Below are positions 46,501 through 58,364 of a DNA stretch of 64,000 nucleotides, piece by piece. The stretch spans positions 41,866,170-41,930,169 of the forward strand of contig CM037787.1 of assembly GCA_021229015.1 (NCBI GenBank). Reading direction: 5' to 3'. The notes under the pieces were generated by a model. It was given only the letters and a program-made list of their open reading frames with translations. It had not been told where the DNA came from and did no database searches. This stretch comes from Solen grandis. Its lineage: Eukaryota > Mollusca > Bivalvia > Adapedonta > Solenidae. A program made the translations under genes and the position numbers. Every line of letters begins with the position of its first letter. Within the stretch, counting starts at the first letter, position 1.

Positions 46501-46699
46501 CACTTCCTTTCTTTCTACATTACAAAAATAATGAAATATTTAATACCCTTTTAAAAGAAAAAATGAGTATACTCATTTCATCCTCTATAAAAAAAGAGTA
46601 TGTCCTCATTTTAACATCCATGAAAAGAGGACCCACTCATTCCATCCTCTGTGAAAAGATTGAGTACTATTTTTTTTAACACACTGAAGAGTTATCCTC

Positions 46700-47577
46700 A
46701 ATCTCCTTTTATCTCCAGTAAAAATGATGTAAACGGACATCGGGGAGATAATTGTGGTATCTTATTTTGAATAAAATCTATACTAGGTAATTTAAATTAT
46801 TTTTTCACCCAGAAATGTTGACTTATTAGACTAAATATACATAACAGCATAGGCTAAATATACTTAACAGCATCTTCGGGACTCAGTTTAAATGATTTTT
46901 TCATCAAGAAATATTGACTTACTAAATTTACATAACAGTATATGATAAATATACATAACAGCATCTTCAGAATTCAGGAAAAGTGTCATTCCTAATGAAT
47001 GATATGCTATAAAATTTTATATAATAAAATTTAATAATAAAATAATAAACGACCTTTAAGGTGGGGGGGGGGGTTGGGGGGCATATAAACATATCAAAGC
47101 GGAGAAATGGAATCTAGTGCATTAAAACGAAAAAAAAATATTGGTGTTTATTTAAAAGTTTAAAAGCACAGTTAACATTCCATTAAGTTTCGAAGGGTAC
47201 TTGAAAGTTTTAACAAAAAAAAAGTTTCCGATGATACATTATTCATCTATAATAATTCAAGGAAAGTATCGTTATTTCGATGAGACGAAAAACAGTACAT
47301 TATATTAATTTATGACTCTCCGTTCTATTTTACTCTGAAAGGAAATGACGTTCGATAAATATAATTTGTACTTAAAACCCGTGATGATGAATTGGCTTCA
47401 ATTCTAACGTCAAAAGTATATCTTACTCGCAAAGAATATCACAATACTCAGATGGACCCTTATAGTATAGTATATCTTACTCTTCATTTTAACCGAATCT
47501 ATTTTATTCTTCTTCATTTTATAAACTAAATTTGTTCTTTACACTGTTGGTATGTATACAGTTTGTATCACTATTAC
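46700..47577. other. Intergenic DNA, no gene seen
   Basis: AT-rich, with a G run at about 47,063-47,072 and a short duplicated block (ATACATAACAGCATCTTC) at about 46,900-46,970. Confidence 0.45.
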
Positions 47578-47581
47578 TTGA

Positions 47582-48040
47582 GGTCAGAGACTACTAAATA
47601 GTTTTCCATAGACTTACATTATAACGTTTATGCTTATAGCCACCTCCCTATATCTCGTTGAGCATAAAACTACCCCAGCTTTGAAAGTGTCATCCAAGTT
47701 CTTTCTAAAAATCACAAACAAAGTGGGGCATAACAATAAAAATTTTGAGCTACAGTCTGCCAAGCACGGTAACCCCCATATTGGACCCTAATTTCCCTCG
47801 AAGTCAAAAAATAACACATTCTCAAATTGCACTCATAAAAATCACACAATGCCAGATAAGCAGATTATTTTTGTTTTTAAATGTTAAGAATAGTCTAATT
47901 TTGAAAATTAAACAATGCTCACATTTTTATTTTATTATTAACCAATCAGAAAATCCCATTATGTAAACATTAGGCACGGATTCCCCCAACTTTTTGGCTT
48001 GACCAATGAGAGGCATCGACTGATTTAGTAGTCTCTGACC
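47582..48040. mobile_element. MITE with 18-bp perfect TIRs and TTGA target duplication
   Basis: GGTCAGAGACTACTAAAT at 47,582-47,599 is exactly inverted at 48,023-48,040. TTGA flanks both ends (47,578-47,581 and 48,041-48,044), as expected for a 4-bp target-site duplication. The 459-bp body has no transposase. It ends 136 bp before the start codon of the zinc-finger gene. Superfamily unknown; groups with 4-bp duplications include Ginger and Chapaev. Confidence 0.85.
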
Positions 48041-48175
48041 TTGAGGTTGAAAAACGTCAGACATTTTATCTTTACGTCATTAAGAAACGAGATAGCAAGG
48101 AAGATAGACGTTAAGCACAGGTTTTGCTCTCATACTTTGAATTAAAAGACATTGCTATTTCATTTTCTTCAAAAT

Positions 48176-48691
48176 ATGACATTTAAATGTGATATTTGTG
48201 GAAAGGAGTACAGCCGTCGTGACAATATGTTGAGACATAAGTATGCGAATCATGATGATGATGATAATCAAAGTGATGTGGATGTGTCAGAAGAGGAGGA
48301 GGTGGAGAGTGAAGATGAGGAGGAAGCTGATGCCATAGGATGTCTTTTAGATGAAGTTTTCAACCAACTGCAGCCAGAATATGATGAAAAGGTATTAACT
48401 TTTATGAATACCGAAAATATTGCTGAAGATGAAGCCCGGGACATAACTTATAAAGCTATGAAAAGTATGTACAGGAAGGCATTGGTAAATATTTTCTCTG
48501 AGAAAATGTTATGGATCCAAGAGCTTAAAAATGACAAGGTTTTTCAATCAATAAAGGAAACAGTTGATCATCTGATACAAGAGGAGAACTTTGAGGAAGT
48601 GGAGGCATGGAAATATGCTTGTAATAAAAGAAAATTTCTATTCGAGGAAGTTCTTGATGAATATGAGCCCCCAGAGCTCACAACTCAGTAA
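48176..48691 (+). CDS. Short C2H2 zinc-finger protein with acidic linker and helical C-terminus
   Basis: 171 codons in one exon from ATG 48,176 (context AAAATATGA); the frame extends upstream only with non-ATG codons. One classical zinc finger, C5-x2-C8-x12-H21-x4-H26 (KCDICGKEYSRRDNMLRHKY), is followed by a very acidic stretch (27-55) and a charged, predicted helical region containing EARDITYKAMKSMYRKALVN and EKMLWIQELKNDKVFQSIKE. The helical part ends ...KRKFLFEEVLDEYEPPELTTQ. A single finger is usually too little for specific DNA binding alone, so a partner or a protein-protein role is likely. AATAAA lies at 48,859. The lack of introns allows a retrocopy or a gene carried by a large mobile element. 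The family is not identified with confidence. Confidence 0.7.
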   Translation: MTFKCDICGKEYSRRDNMLRHKYANHDDDDNQSDVDVSEEEEVESEDEEEADAIGCLLDEVFNQLQPEYDEKVLTFMNTENIAEDEARDITYKAMKSMYRKALVNIFSEKMLWIQELKNDKVFQSIKETVDHLIQEENFEEVEAWKYACNKRKFLFEEVLDEYEPPELTTQ

Positions 48692-49685
48692 CAACAAACT
48701 ATATGAACATAACTGACAATAACATATGTTGAGTTAAAGTCTATTCATTGTAAACTTGAATATTTACATATGTGTGTTATATTTTACTTTATGCGAGTTG
48801 TCACATTTGTATAAATATTTACATTACATGTTGATTGTAAAGATGAACTTTAAAAGAAATAAAATATATATATCGTTAAACTTGCATTCTTTGTGTGTGT
48901 GTGAGAGAGTGTGTGGAGACACTAAGAAATTATTTCGTATTTGTCTGTCTGCTCAACCAACTAACAGTTCGAAATGCATGACTGAACGGGTTAGCAAGAG
49001 ACATTTACGATACATCAGACCCTTGTTGTAACCCAGTCACTATTTCAATGATTCCACACTAACAAACAAACACAAAATTTGTGATCGAGCATTTCCATAT
49101 TGGTACATTCTATTGAAGATTTTAAAGTCTACATTTTTGTATAATGAAGCAATATGCATATTCAAAGTCGTAAAACAATTGTAAATAGAAATACATACAT
49201 ACGCGAGAAAAACAGCATTTAACATGTTACTCTTATGCTCGTTGATACAGTTTGTTTAGAAACATTAAATTTCTACATTTTGTAAAAAAGGAGAGAAAAC
49301 GTATTAAAAAGGTGAACTAAGTAGATGATTTGAGTTATTTGAAATATGATATACAATTTTTGAATATTTTGCAGATATATATAACTTGTTGAGTATTTTG
49401 AAATTAATTTAAGAATCTACATTATATACGAGCTTAGCAAGATTATTTAATGTTCTGTTCGACTTAGAGGTCTTAATTCTAATGAATTAGTACTTTTTCT
49501 ATCGGAGAAGAAATTGTTAATAAAGTATTTTCATCCTATACTAGAATATTTTATATTTAATTTCATTCATTTCCTACCATATACATATTGAGATTTTTGC
49601 ATATGTTTCATTCCCTCGGTATATTTAAGACCTCTACCTTTTTTCACTTTTTTGAGACTCTGAATTAAGTTAGCGTTTTTCTGTA
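48692..49685. other. 3' flank of the zinc-finger gene, intergenic
   Basis: Short GT run at 48,893-48,903. No other gene seen. Confidence 0.45.
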
Positions 49686-50000
49686 CCTAGTGATATTTTC
49701 TATGTACTAATTCATAACAATATCTCTTGCTTCGTGATTGTCCCCCCCCCCCTCCCACAAAAAAAAAAAAAAATAAATAAATAAAAAAGGCAACTCAGTC
49801 ACAAGCACTACACAATCTTTTTTGAACTCGATTTAATTATAAGTGTGCAAAAACTTTTTGATAGTTTAGTAGGCACATTCTAAATTATGGATCTGAGTTT
49901 ATTTTTTTATTTATTTATTTATTTTTTTTTGTGGGAGGGGGGGGACAATCACGAAGCAAGAGATATTGTTATGAATTAGTACATAGAAAATATCACTAGG
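49686..50000. repeat. Foldback palindrome ending at the assembly gap
   Basis: Arm 49,686-49,787 (CCTAGTGATATTTTC...) is the inverse of 49,902-50,000 (...GAAAATATCACTAGG), with a loop of about 115 bp. By eye the arms differ only in homopolymer and AAAT-run length (for example 11 C versus 8 G). The right arm runs straight into Ns. Confidence 0.85.
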
Positions 50001-50100
50001 NNNNNNNNNNNNNNNNNNNNNNNNNNNNNNNNNNNNNNNNNNNNNNNNNNNNNNNNNNNNNNNNNNNNNNNNNNNNNNNNNNNNNNNNNNNNNNNNNNNN
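50001..50100. other. Assembly gap (100 N)
   Basis: Exactly 100 N, the conventional size for a gap of unknown length. Confidence 0.99.
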
Positions 50101-50579
50101 ATTGCATGTTTTTGCTTTTCTCAAAATGTTCTTGGGAAAAGCATTGTGAAAAATTTTAGCGGTGCACAAATAATTTCATACTGTATAGTATTAAAAAACC
50201 CCTTTATGACTTTGATTTAAAGGGTTTTATGCGGGTTTCAGGGAAAAGAAGCCCAAGGAGGATAATCCTATTAATTGTTTCAAATTATGGCTCTTTTCTT
50301 AGAATTTTGGCCCAAATTTTTGCAGCAGGGTGTTATTGGGGCTTTGTCCAGAACTAGGCAGGGTTGTTTAAGAAAATAAACATATTCGGGGGTTTCAACT
50401 ATAAGGTAGTTTTTTTTTAGTTTTTTAAAATTATACATGTACAAGGTATTAAAGGCAAGTTTGGAATGATTCATTTGATTTACCAAAAAGATTTTGAATG
50501 TAGTGTGCTGTTTGGCTTTCTTTTTATTTAGCCCCTAAGCACAAATTTTTTGTCTTTTCCATGTCCTCATGTCAAAATT

Positions 50580-51300
50580 AGCTTGGAGGTGGGCTTTATT
50601 TTCACAAAATTTGTCCAAATGTTTGTCTGCATAAATTTTAGTTTGGATTAGTTTGAAACTGGGTCACTTGGGTCAAACAGTGTAAAAGGAAAAATTGGGA
50701 AAATCTTGTGAATCCCTTAGGGGCCACTTTTAAAACCCCATCTTAAAAATTTCTTTTTTGTCGTAAAAATTTTTGGATGGTTTGAAACTGGGTACTGAAG
50801 TCAAAAAGTAGGCCCTTAGGCCCAAACCCTGGAAAAACCTTTATTCCCCTAGGGCCACTTTTTGGGCCCCTGTCTTCACAAAACTTGGTCAAAAGGGGTT
50901 TTAAAATTTGGGGATGTCAAAAAGAAGGTACTGGGTCTGTACTTTCAAAACCTTGTGTTTGTCTACAAAAAATTTTTTTGAAAAGGTCTGTTGAAAAAAA
51001 AAGTAAGTTGGGGGGCCAAATCCTTGAAACACCTTATGATCACCCTGATTTTGGGCCCTTACATCATCAATTTGGTGGAAAATTGTTTTTTGGGTGAGTT
51101 TGAAAAGGGTTAAATGTGTGGTCAAAAAAGTGGCAAAGGGTTTTTAAACCCTTTGAAAACCCTTTGTTTTTCTATGGGGGCCAATTTCATAAAAAATTTT
51201 GGTGACATGGGGAAAAAGAGTGAACCCCTGAGGCCCACTTTTGACCAAATTTTTCACAGAATTGGTCAGAATGTTTGTTGCATACTTTTCCTTGTACAAT
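50580..51300 (-). repeat. Type-B monomer array, error-laden
   Basis: TTTGAAACTGGGTCACTTGG, AAACTTGGTCAAAA and GGCCACTTTTGACC are the inverse of the type-B monomers at 28,350-28,950 (CCAAGTTTCATG, GACCCAACATGACCC). Three to five units with altered run lengths. Confidence 0.5.
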
Positions 51301-53739
51301 AAACATCTTTGATGCAAAGTAATGTGAAAATTCTATCTTTCAATTAGTTTTTAAAAGCCTATGAAACCCAGAGTCCCAAAGGCCCCTCATGGCCTTCTTT
51401 TCCCTTTTGTTTCCAGGGAATTGATATTTGGGTCTTTAGCAACACACCCAGACCACAAATGGATGTTCCCCACTTTTCCAGTGAAAGTTTAAGCCTTGCC
51501 ATTACCTATTGTTAGGGATTATTTTCCTTTCTTCTGGGTTGTTGTACAACATTAAAAAAAACAAACCAATGTGTCCTTTTTGAAAGGGCGACCAAAAGTT
51601 TTACATCAGTTCTCTGTGTAGTAATGGATTATCTAGAAAATTTAAAAACCTGTAAATTTGGAATAATGCATGCATTTTTAGGTTTTCCCTCTGGTAAAAT
51701 TTATGTAAAAGGCCTGCTTCTTAAATTTGTCTTTGTTTCCAAATGCTTTCTCCAAAGTTTCCTATTCTAGAAAAGGGTTTTAAAAAAGGTCAAATGGGTA
51801 GATTCCCTTTCATTTTTTGATCCCATGTGGTTTTTTTGGGGGGAATTTAAACCTTGAAAAGACCACCCCTTTTTGTATTTTCTGACCCAATTTTTGTCCT
51901 TTTTATCATGTTGGAACAACTGAACCTTCTCCTCCCGAACTTCAAAATGTTGTCAGTGAAAATTTTTATTAAACCCTTTAAATATTCAGTGACTTAATTA
52001 TATATCTTAAAAAGTGCCCAAAAGGGTAAAATGTTTGTAAATGTTTTTTCTTTTTTTATGAAAGAAAAAAATGTCTGTTTAAATTTTAAAGAATTTTGAG
52101 TGAGTCAAAATATTTTATCGGGAGGCCAAAATTGTATCTAAAATACACATCGGGGGGGCCAAGTTGTGTTTAGGCATTAAAATTTTTCATTCAGGTGAGC
52201 TTTGGGGCTGTAACCTGGTCACTGTACAACCCATAGAATGAAAAAACAAGCATGTAAATTACAGGGATATTTTTTGAGTTATGTAAAAGATTTAAGGGAT
52301 GATTTTTTTTGGGAAAATTTCCTTTCTGAGGAGCTTCCCTTTTATTTGTAATCTCATTTGATGGTTTTCCCTCATTTCAGATATCACAAAAGAGTTTGAC
52401 AAGAATTTTGAGGTGGTAGGATTTGATGGCAGTGAAAATTTAGTGGGTTTTAAATTTTATTTTTAAAGTAAATGAAATACTGGTATTTTGGAAAAAAAAA
52501 AAGAAAAAAAGGGGGTTTTTTTCCCCTATATTTAAAAAAACAGATAGTTAAAGGCCTCTGTGCCCCCATCGTATTTCACTTATTTGGGCCAAAACAGTCA
52601 ATTCTGATAGAGACTGCAGGGTGGGGCGTGTGTCTGTCAAAAGGTTTTTTTAAAAAAAATATAAAATAAACAAAAAAATAAAAACTTTATAATACCTGTA
52701 TTCTATACCTTATACAAAAATCTTTAATCTAAAAATTATTGCATCAGGTGGCCTTACTTTTTTTTCAAAGAAGAAGTGCAAACTAACTGTTTATAATTTT
52801 TAAAATTTATTTTTATGGGAAATTTTATACTTTAAGCCTTTAATCATTAAAAAGGAAAAACAATCACTTTAAATAAAAAAGCTGTAAATAAATTAATGCT
52901 AACCAAATTTAAAAATAATTCGTTTTCTCTTCAAGCAAATCAAACCTGATCATATTTTATTTACTTAACCCCCTGCATTATTTGTGAAAAAAAATGAAAA
53001 AACCTCCAGAAAAATTGACAGCTGTAGATCACAAAATAACAATGAGAGTTTATGAAACTGTGCTAAATAGTCAACAAAAAAAGGAAAGTCATTTCATTTA
53101 AATGGGACCCCCCGTTAAATTTCTGAACTTGCTCTTTATGAAAACCCCTTTTTAAAATAACCCCTATAATTTTTTAAAAAAGGGGGTCCCACAAGGGGAA
53201 AGAATAAAATTGTCCCTTAAGATGCAAAAAAAAAAAAATAAAATAAAAATATACAAGTTTCCTTCTACCATTTATTATTTCTTGTTTGTTCATAAATTTT
53301 CTTGCGAATTAAGGGGCAAAGAGCTTTTCATAACCAAAGCATATTTTAGCTTGTTTTAAAAGATTGAAATTTCAAGATAAATAAACAAATCCCTTTTCAA
53401 AATGAAATAAAACCCAAAAAAGTAAAGTTTTAAATGGGTTTTGAGCCAATGCAAATTTTAAACAGAAAAAACATACAGAATACTTTCAGAATTGAGAAGG
53501 TTGATATTAAGATTGATGGTATATTCAGGTGTTAGATCTTATTAGGTAAAATCGTTTTTACATCTTTTTTTACATGTATCTAAGAGGAGAGAGAAGGAAA
53601 AAGGAAGGGGGGTTTTCGTTTTTCATGGGGTTGTCTGTTGCTCTGACGCAAGTGGGAACTAGTGTGGGCCAGTTTTTTCCGGGAAAGCGCTCAAAGGAAA
53701 AAGGGGAGAAAAAAGGGAAAAAGACAAGAGAAAAAAAAG

Positions 53740-54560
53740 AGTGATTAATTATCCCGGCTTTTATTGCAATTTAATATCAAATTTTGCTGAAAAAAAAAAT
53801 TTCCTAAAGACCTTAGGTCATTTGCCCTTGACTTTAAATTTTTGCCCAAAATCTTTGGTTTCATCTAAAAGGCCAAGCACAATATTTTTCCCCTTTTTAC
53901 AGGGCCCACGTTTTTCCCCCTTTTTTTCCAAGAATCATAAAAAAAAAGGGGTTTTAATATTAAATGTTTTTGCCCTTTTCCCCTTTGCCAAAAACCCTTT
54001 TAAAATAAAAGGGGTTTTTATTTTCCCAAAGGTCAGGACCTTCCAAATTTTTTATCTTGCCAGGGGGAAATTTTCCCAACCAATTTTTTTCACAAACCTG
54101 GGAAAAATTCCCTCTCAAGTAATCAATCAAAAAAGGGATTTTATATTAAATGTCATTGTCCTTTACCTTTGAATTTATGCCCTTTAAAAAATCAATGGGG
54201 GGTCATTTACGGGCCCAGGGTTCAATGCCCCTTTCCCAAAATTTTTCATCAACTTGCCAGGGGAAATGCCCCCTACCAAGTTTCAAAAACCCTAGGCTTA
54301 TTCCCCCCAAGATATTGTGGGGAAAAAGGTTTTTCACAAAAGGAAAACCCTGACCTCGATTTTTTGATCGAATGATCCCAAACTCAGTGGGGGTTCTCAA
54401 CTGACATTGGACAATGCCCCCTACCAATTTAAAAAAAACCTTTAAAGAAGACTTTTTCCCTTCTCACGATATTTCCCGAAAGGGTTTCACCCCTATGTTC
54501 AATTTTACCTTAAACCTTTAAACCTTTTTCCCCTCAAAATAAATTTAGGGGTCATAAACC
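53740..54560 (+). repeat. Further monomer array, type G, error-laden
   Basis: Repeating TTGCCCTTGACTTTAAATTT-like, AATCAATGGGGGGTCATTTA with CGGGCCCAGGGTTCAA, and CCTACCAAGTTTCAAAAACC with CTAGGCTTATT units, about 150-170 bp. The pattern recalls bivalve monomers of the form 'gacctttgacc...ggtcatc...aagtttcatgatccta'. Confidence 0.4.
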
Positions 54561-56059
54561 TATTCATGCCACCTGCCACCTAAGTTTTAAAGATAGCACA
54601 TTAATATTTAAATCAAGTTATTTAGTGGACATCGAAAAAGGCTAAGGGAAAAGATGGAAAAGTGCCATACCATTATATGCCCTGAAGTTACTTTCGTGTA
54701 TAAAAACCTAGGTACCCAAATTAAAAAGGTCTCCCATTTCCATTTTTTGCACTTTTTTTTTTTTTGACCTATCTGAAACGGCTTTTGAGGAATAGATAAC
54801 AAAAACCCCTTTAAAAAAACGCGGGGGGGGGGGGGGGGGGGGAAAATTGGGCAAAAAAGGTTCATGCCCCATCACAAAAATTTTTCTCAAATAAAAAAAT
54901 TTTAGTAATTTAAGGCCCCTTTCTTAAAATATAAAACCCCTTAGAATTTGCTTTTTGAAAATCAACTATATTTTTTCTGGAAGTTTTTTTTTTCCCTCCA
55001 AAAAAAAATATTTTCTTTGAAAAAAAGCAAAAAATAAAACGAAACTGCAGAAGTGCAAAGAATATAAAAAAATTTTTAAAAATTTTTAATTTTCAAGAAA
55101 ATTCATTATATGATGTCCCAAAATTTTAAAACCCTAGGACCGTTAGAATGGGTTTTACCTATTTTCCCACAATTCAAAACACTTTTTTATGGATTTTTTC
55201 TTTAAAAAACTTTTTAAAATAAGGGGCGGTTAAAAACCCCCCGAGAAAACCCCGCAAAAAAATTTGGCAAAAATTTTTTTCATGGGCGTTTGTTTTCGCC
55301 CCCATAACTTTTGAAAACCTTTGGGCAAATTTTCCCCAAAATTTTTTAAAAAATGATGAATGGCAAGAGAAACGTTCTACAAAATTTTAATTTAAACCCC
55401 AATTTACAAAAATCAAAAATGTTTAGATATAAACATTTTACAAAGCACTTAGGGAAAAAAATTTTTTTTTTGCCATAACTAAAATTTAATCTCGATCTTA
55501 AAAAAAATAAAATATGTTAAACCCCAAATGCATTTTTAATGCTTATGTTTAAGGAAAAAATTGATTTTTTTTTAAATTAGGGTATGAATAAAATTTAAAA
55601 AAAGAACCCTTTTCCCCTTCTAATTAATTTTAAAAAAAATTTTAAAAATTGGCCTAGGGTTCATAAAGTTTTAGGGGGGAAAAAAAAAAACATGAACAAT
55701 TTTTTTTTTTTTTTCCCATTTTTGCAGTTTTTCCCAGGGGTAAACTATCCCTTTTTCTTAAAAGTGATTAAAGATACATCCAAATAAAAAGCGTGGGGGA
55801 AATTAGGGAATTTGAAGGCCCTTTTTTAAAGGGACCTAGGTTTTTTTAAAATTTGGGCTTCATATAATAAAGTTACAAAAAAAACACACAAAATTTAGAC
55901 AATTTAGTCATGCACTTTTGCAGTGGTTCTTTTTGTTATTTAAAAAACCCAAAAAAACCTTTTTCAAATAGGTGAAAATGATAAGAAAGTAAATAAATGA
56001 TACTGTAAAAGCTTTCCCCAAAGATAACCCAAGTTTTAAATTTTTTTGCCCTTAAATTT

Positions 56060-56560
56060 TGATAAGGCGCTTGTCCCTCTGTCCTTCCGTTTTCCCCCTA
56101 TCAATGGGCCAAATAAAAAAACTTGATAAATAATATGTGTGCTGGGGCTTCATACTTTTGATGAGAGGTTTACATGGAAAGTGGATGGACAAAATTTAAA
56201 TTTTAAGGTCATTTTCGTCAAAGGTCAAGGTCACATTGACATTTAGTGTAAAATCCCCCGTCCAGGCCCTTACATTGAGAAAAAATAAGCATAGGTTTTT
56301 TGAAAATTAGTAGGGAAATTGGGCCCAATTTTCAGTTGAAGACCCCAATTGATTTTGAGGCGTTCGATCAAAAGTTGAGGGAACCAAATGACAATTAATA
56401 TAAAAAGCCTTTCCGGGGTTTAAAAACCTTGAGAGTGAATAAGCCTAAGTTTGTGAAAATTGTTGGGGACTTTTCCCAGGGCCAGCTCACGACCCTTTTT
56501 TTTTAAATTTTTTGGGGTATTAGGTAAAAAGGTCGGATGAAAAGGGCACTTAATATGTTT
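56060..56560 (+). repeat. Further monomer array, type H, error-laden
   Basis: GTCAAAGGTCAAGGTCACAT with TGACATTTA, and a second partial unit with TTGAGGGAACCAAATGACAA. Probably another pearl-like interior. Confidence 0.35.
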
Positions 56561-56838
56561 TTTTTGTATAATTTAAAAAGAAATGAGCCTGGTCGTGAAG
56601 TTGGTGGGAAACATTGCCCACGGCTTTTATATGACCCCCTGTAAATTTTGGGGAAATAAAGTCAAAGGAAAAGTCAAAAAGCAAAAGGTCATTGAGCAAA
56701 AACCCCTAGTTTGTTGGGACAAACGAAATTTTAGTTTTTATGAGTCTATTATTATTTTATTTTTCTTTTGATAAAAAAAAATTGAAATAGTATATGTAAT
56801 AAAAATAAGAAACAAAAAAAAAAAATCAAAATAAAATG

Positions 56839-56925
56839 GGCCCCAGCTGGAATCGAACTCACGCCCCCTTGCAGAAAAATATTTTTAGCGGCTTTCTTCC
56901 CCGATCGAGCAAATTCCATTGTGCG
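56839..56925 (-). repeat. tRNA-like SINE head or tRNA pseudogene
   Basis: On the minus strand GTGAGTTCGATTCCAGC (B box) and TTTGCTCGATCGGGGAAG (A-box-like) are spaced as in a tRNA with a long variable arm or an intron-like insert. No clean cloverleaf was found. Confidence 0.4.
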
Positions 56926-57106
56926 AATGAGATCAACAGTATCTGGTTCCCCGACACCCTATAGGAAACTAGATTAGTACAACAGCAGCACTACACATTT
57001 CGGCTATGCATTTCACTAATTTACTGCATTAACTACACCAAACGTTCACATTACGGTTACATATTGTTACATATTAGTAAGATTAACTTTACACATTACT
57101 TATCCC

Positions 57107-57245
57107 TTCCAGCTGGCTTGCGGTAGGTCGGTGGTTCTACCCGGATGATCTCCGTGCATTCGGGATCTTCCTCCACCTGTAATTAGCTGGACGTCGCTAT
57201 ATGACTGAAATACTGTCGAGGCGACGGTAAACTCAAATAGTCAAG
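57107..57245 (+). repeat. SINE (fuller copy)
   Basis: Starts TTCCAGCTGGCTTGCGGTAG with GTCGGTGGTTCTACCCGG and ends CTATATGACTGAAATACTGT with CGAGGCGACGGTAAACTCAA. Fragments of the same family are at 7,971, 57,730 and (3' part) 540-608. Confidence 0.65.
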
Positions 57246-57716
57246 TCTAGTCATTACTTATCCCACTCAACATGTAATAACTAACAAACATGTATCATTT
57301 CAAGCTCAATCAATACAGTACCCAAACCGAAAAGTGAAGCGATAAGTAGGTCATGACCTATATGTATAAACATTAATTATTAATTAAATTACAAACATCT
57401 ACTGCTTTATTAAACATTATCAGTTGCACATACAACTATTTACAACAAAACACACATTTGATACCCACAAACAATCACATAGAAAATTATCGGTCATTGA
57501 AAGTTATTACAATCACGGTTTTACATTCGACTACTATACCTATTTGCACATGTGCAACGGAAGTGAAATCCTAATTTAATTGGACATACTAATATATACA
57601 CATGACTTAATAACAGTAATATATTTATACAGTAAAGAATACCGTTCAGAAAAGGAAGGGAGGACACTTTTGAATATCGCATTTTTGGAAAGAAATAATG
57701 ATGCTAGAGTATAAAC
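57246..57716. other. Intergenic DNA
   Basis: No gene seen. The right end holds part of a type-A monomer (GATGCTAGAGTATAAAC). Confidence 0.45.
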
Positions 57717-57729
57717 AAAGTGAAATCTG

Positions 57730-58351
57730 GCCTCCGTGCATTCAGGGTCTTCCTCCACCTGTAATTAGCTGGACGTCTCTATATGACTGAAATACTGTCG
57801 GAGTGACGGTAAACTCAAATAGTCAAAAAAAGTCAAATAGTCAAGTCCGATGTGCCGTAACTTATCACGAAGGCCGTAGGCCTGAAGCATTTAAACGCAA
57901 CACTGTGCATTATCCTGCGATAATAGCACGGAAAAAGAACTCTATTTCCTGTCTATCACGTTTACTAGATTGCAAAATTTTAAAAGCGATATAATTGAGT
58001 CGTATTTTATTGCGTTTTATTTTATTGCGCATACTTTATTAGAACTCATAAGACATCATTTACTACTCGTTATTTTTGAACCGTGCATATATCGGAAAAT
58101 AACGTTCGCCACAAGCATTTTGTACTTTTATGGCAATTTTTATCGTGCTGAATTGCAAATAATTCCAGTATTAGATAAAGTAGGTATCTGTATAAATAGA
58201 AAATACTATTTCATGTCATGTTAATCTACGTAATTCTTAACTCTTGTTATGCCTTGTGAATTAAATAATTTATTTTCTATATATGTATATGACGATGCAC
58301 TGTACAGTATAAGTCGAATAAATGTATGTTCTGTTAAAAAAAAAGAAAAAA
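57730..58351 (+). mobile_element. 5'-truncated SINE with about 500-bp 3' extension, poly(A) and target duplication
   Basis: AAAGTGAAATCTG occurs at 57,717-57,729 and again at 58,352-58,364, flanking the insert. The insert starts with the 3' two-thirds of the SINE seen at 57,107 (CTCCGTGCATTCAGGG...), continues with about 500 bp not found elsewhere here, and ends with AATAAA (58,318-58,323) and an A-rich tail. This is what a read-through SINE or LINE transcript leaves after target-primed integration. The host is a type-A monomer array. Confidence 0.7.
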
Positions 58352-58364
58352 AAAGTGAAATCTG

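Larger units (their letters stand above)
50101..56820. other. Probable low-accuracy sequence tract; repeats but no readable gene
   Basis: Compared with the rest, this stretch is full of 3-6-base homopolymers (AAAA, TTTT, CCCC, GGGG), and known monomers appear in it with many homopolymer-length errors. No frame above 145 codons shows any domain. A 19-G run is at 54,824-54,842. I read it as unpolished long-read sequence. Coding content, if any, cannot be judged. Confidence 0.6.

Noticed and set aside
53741..54172. 143-codon frame rich in Phe, Pro and Lys
   Set aside because: Lies in the error-prone tract and follows a non-coding monomer array; no domain.
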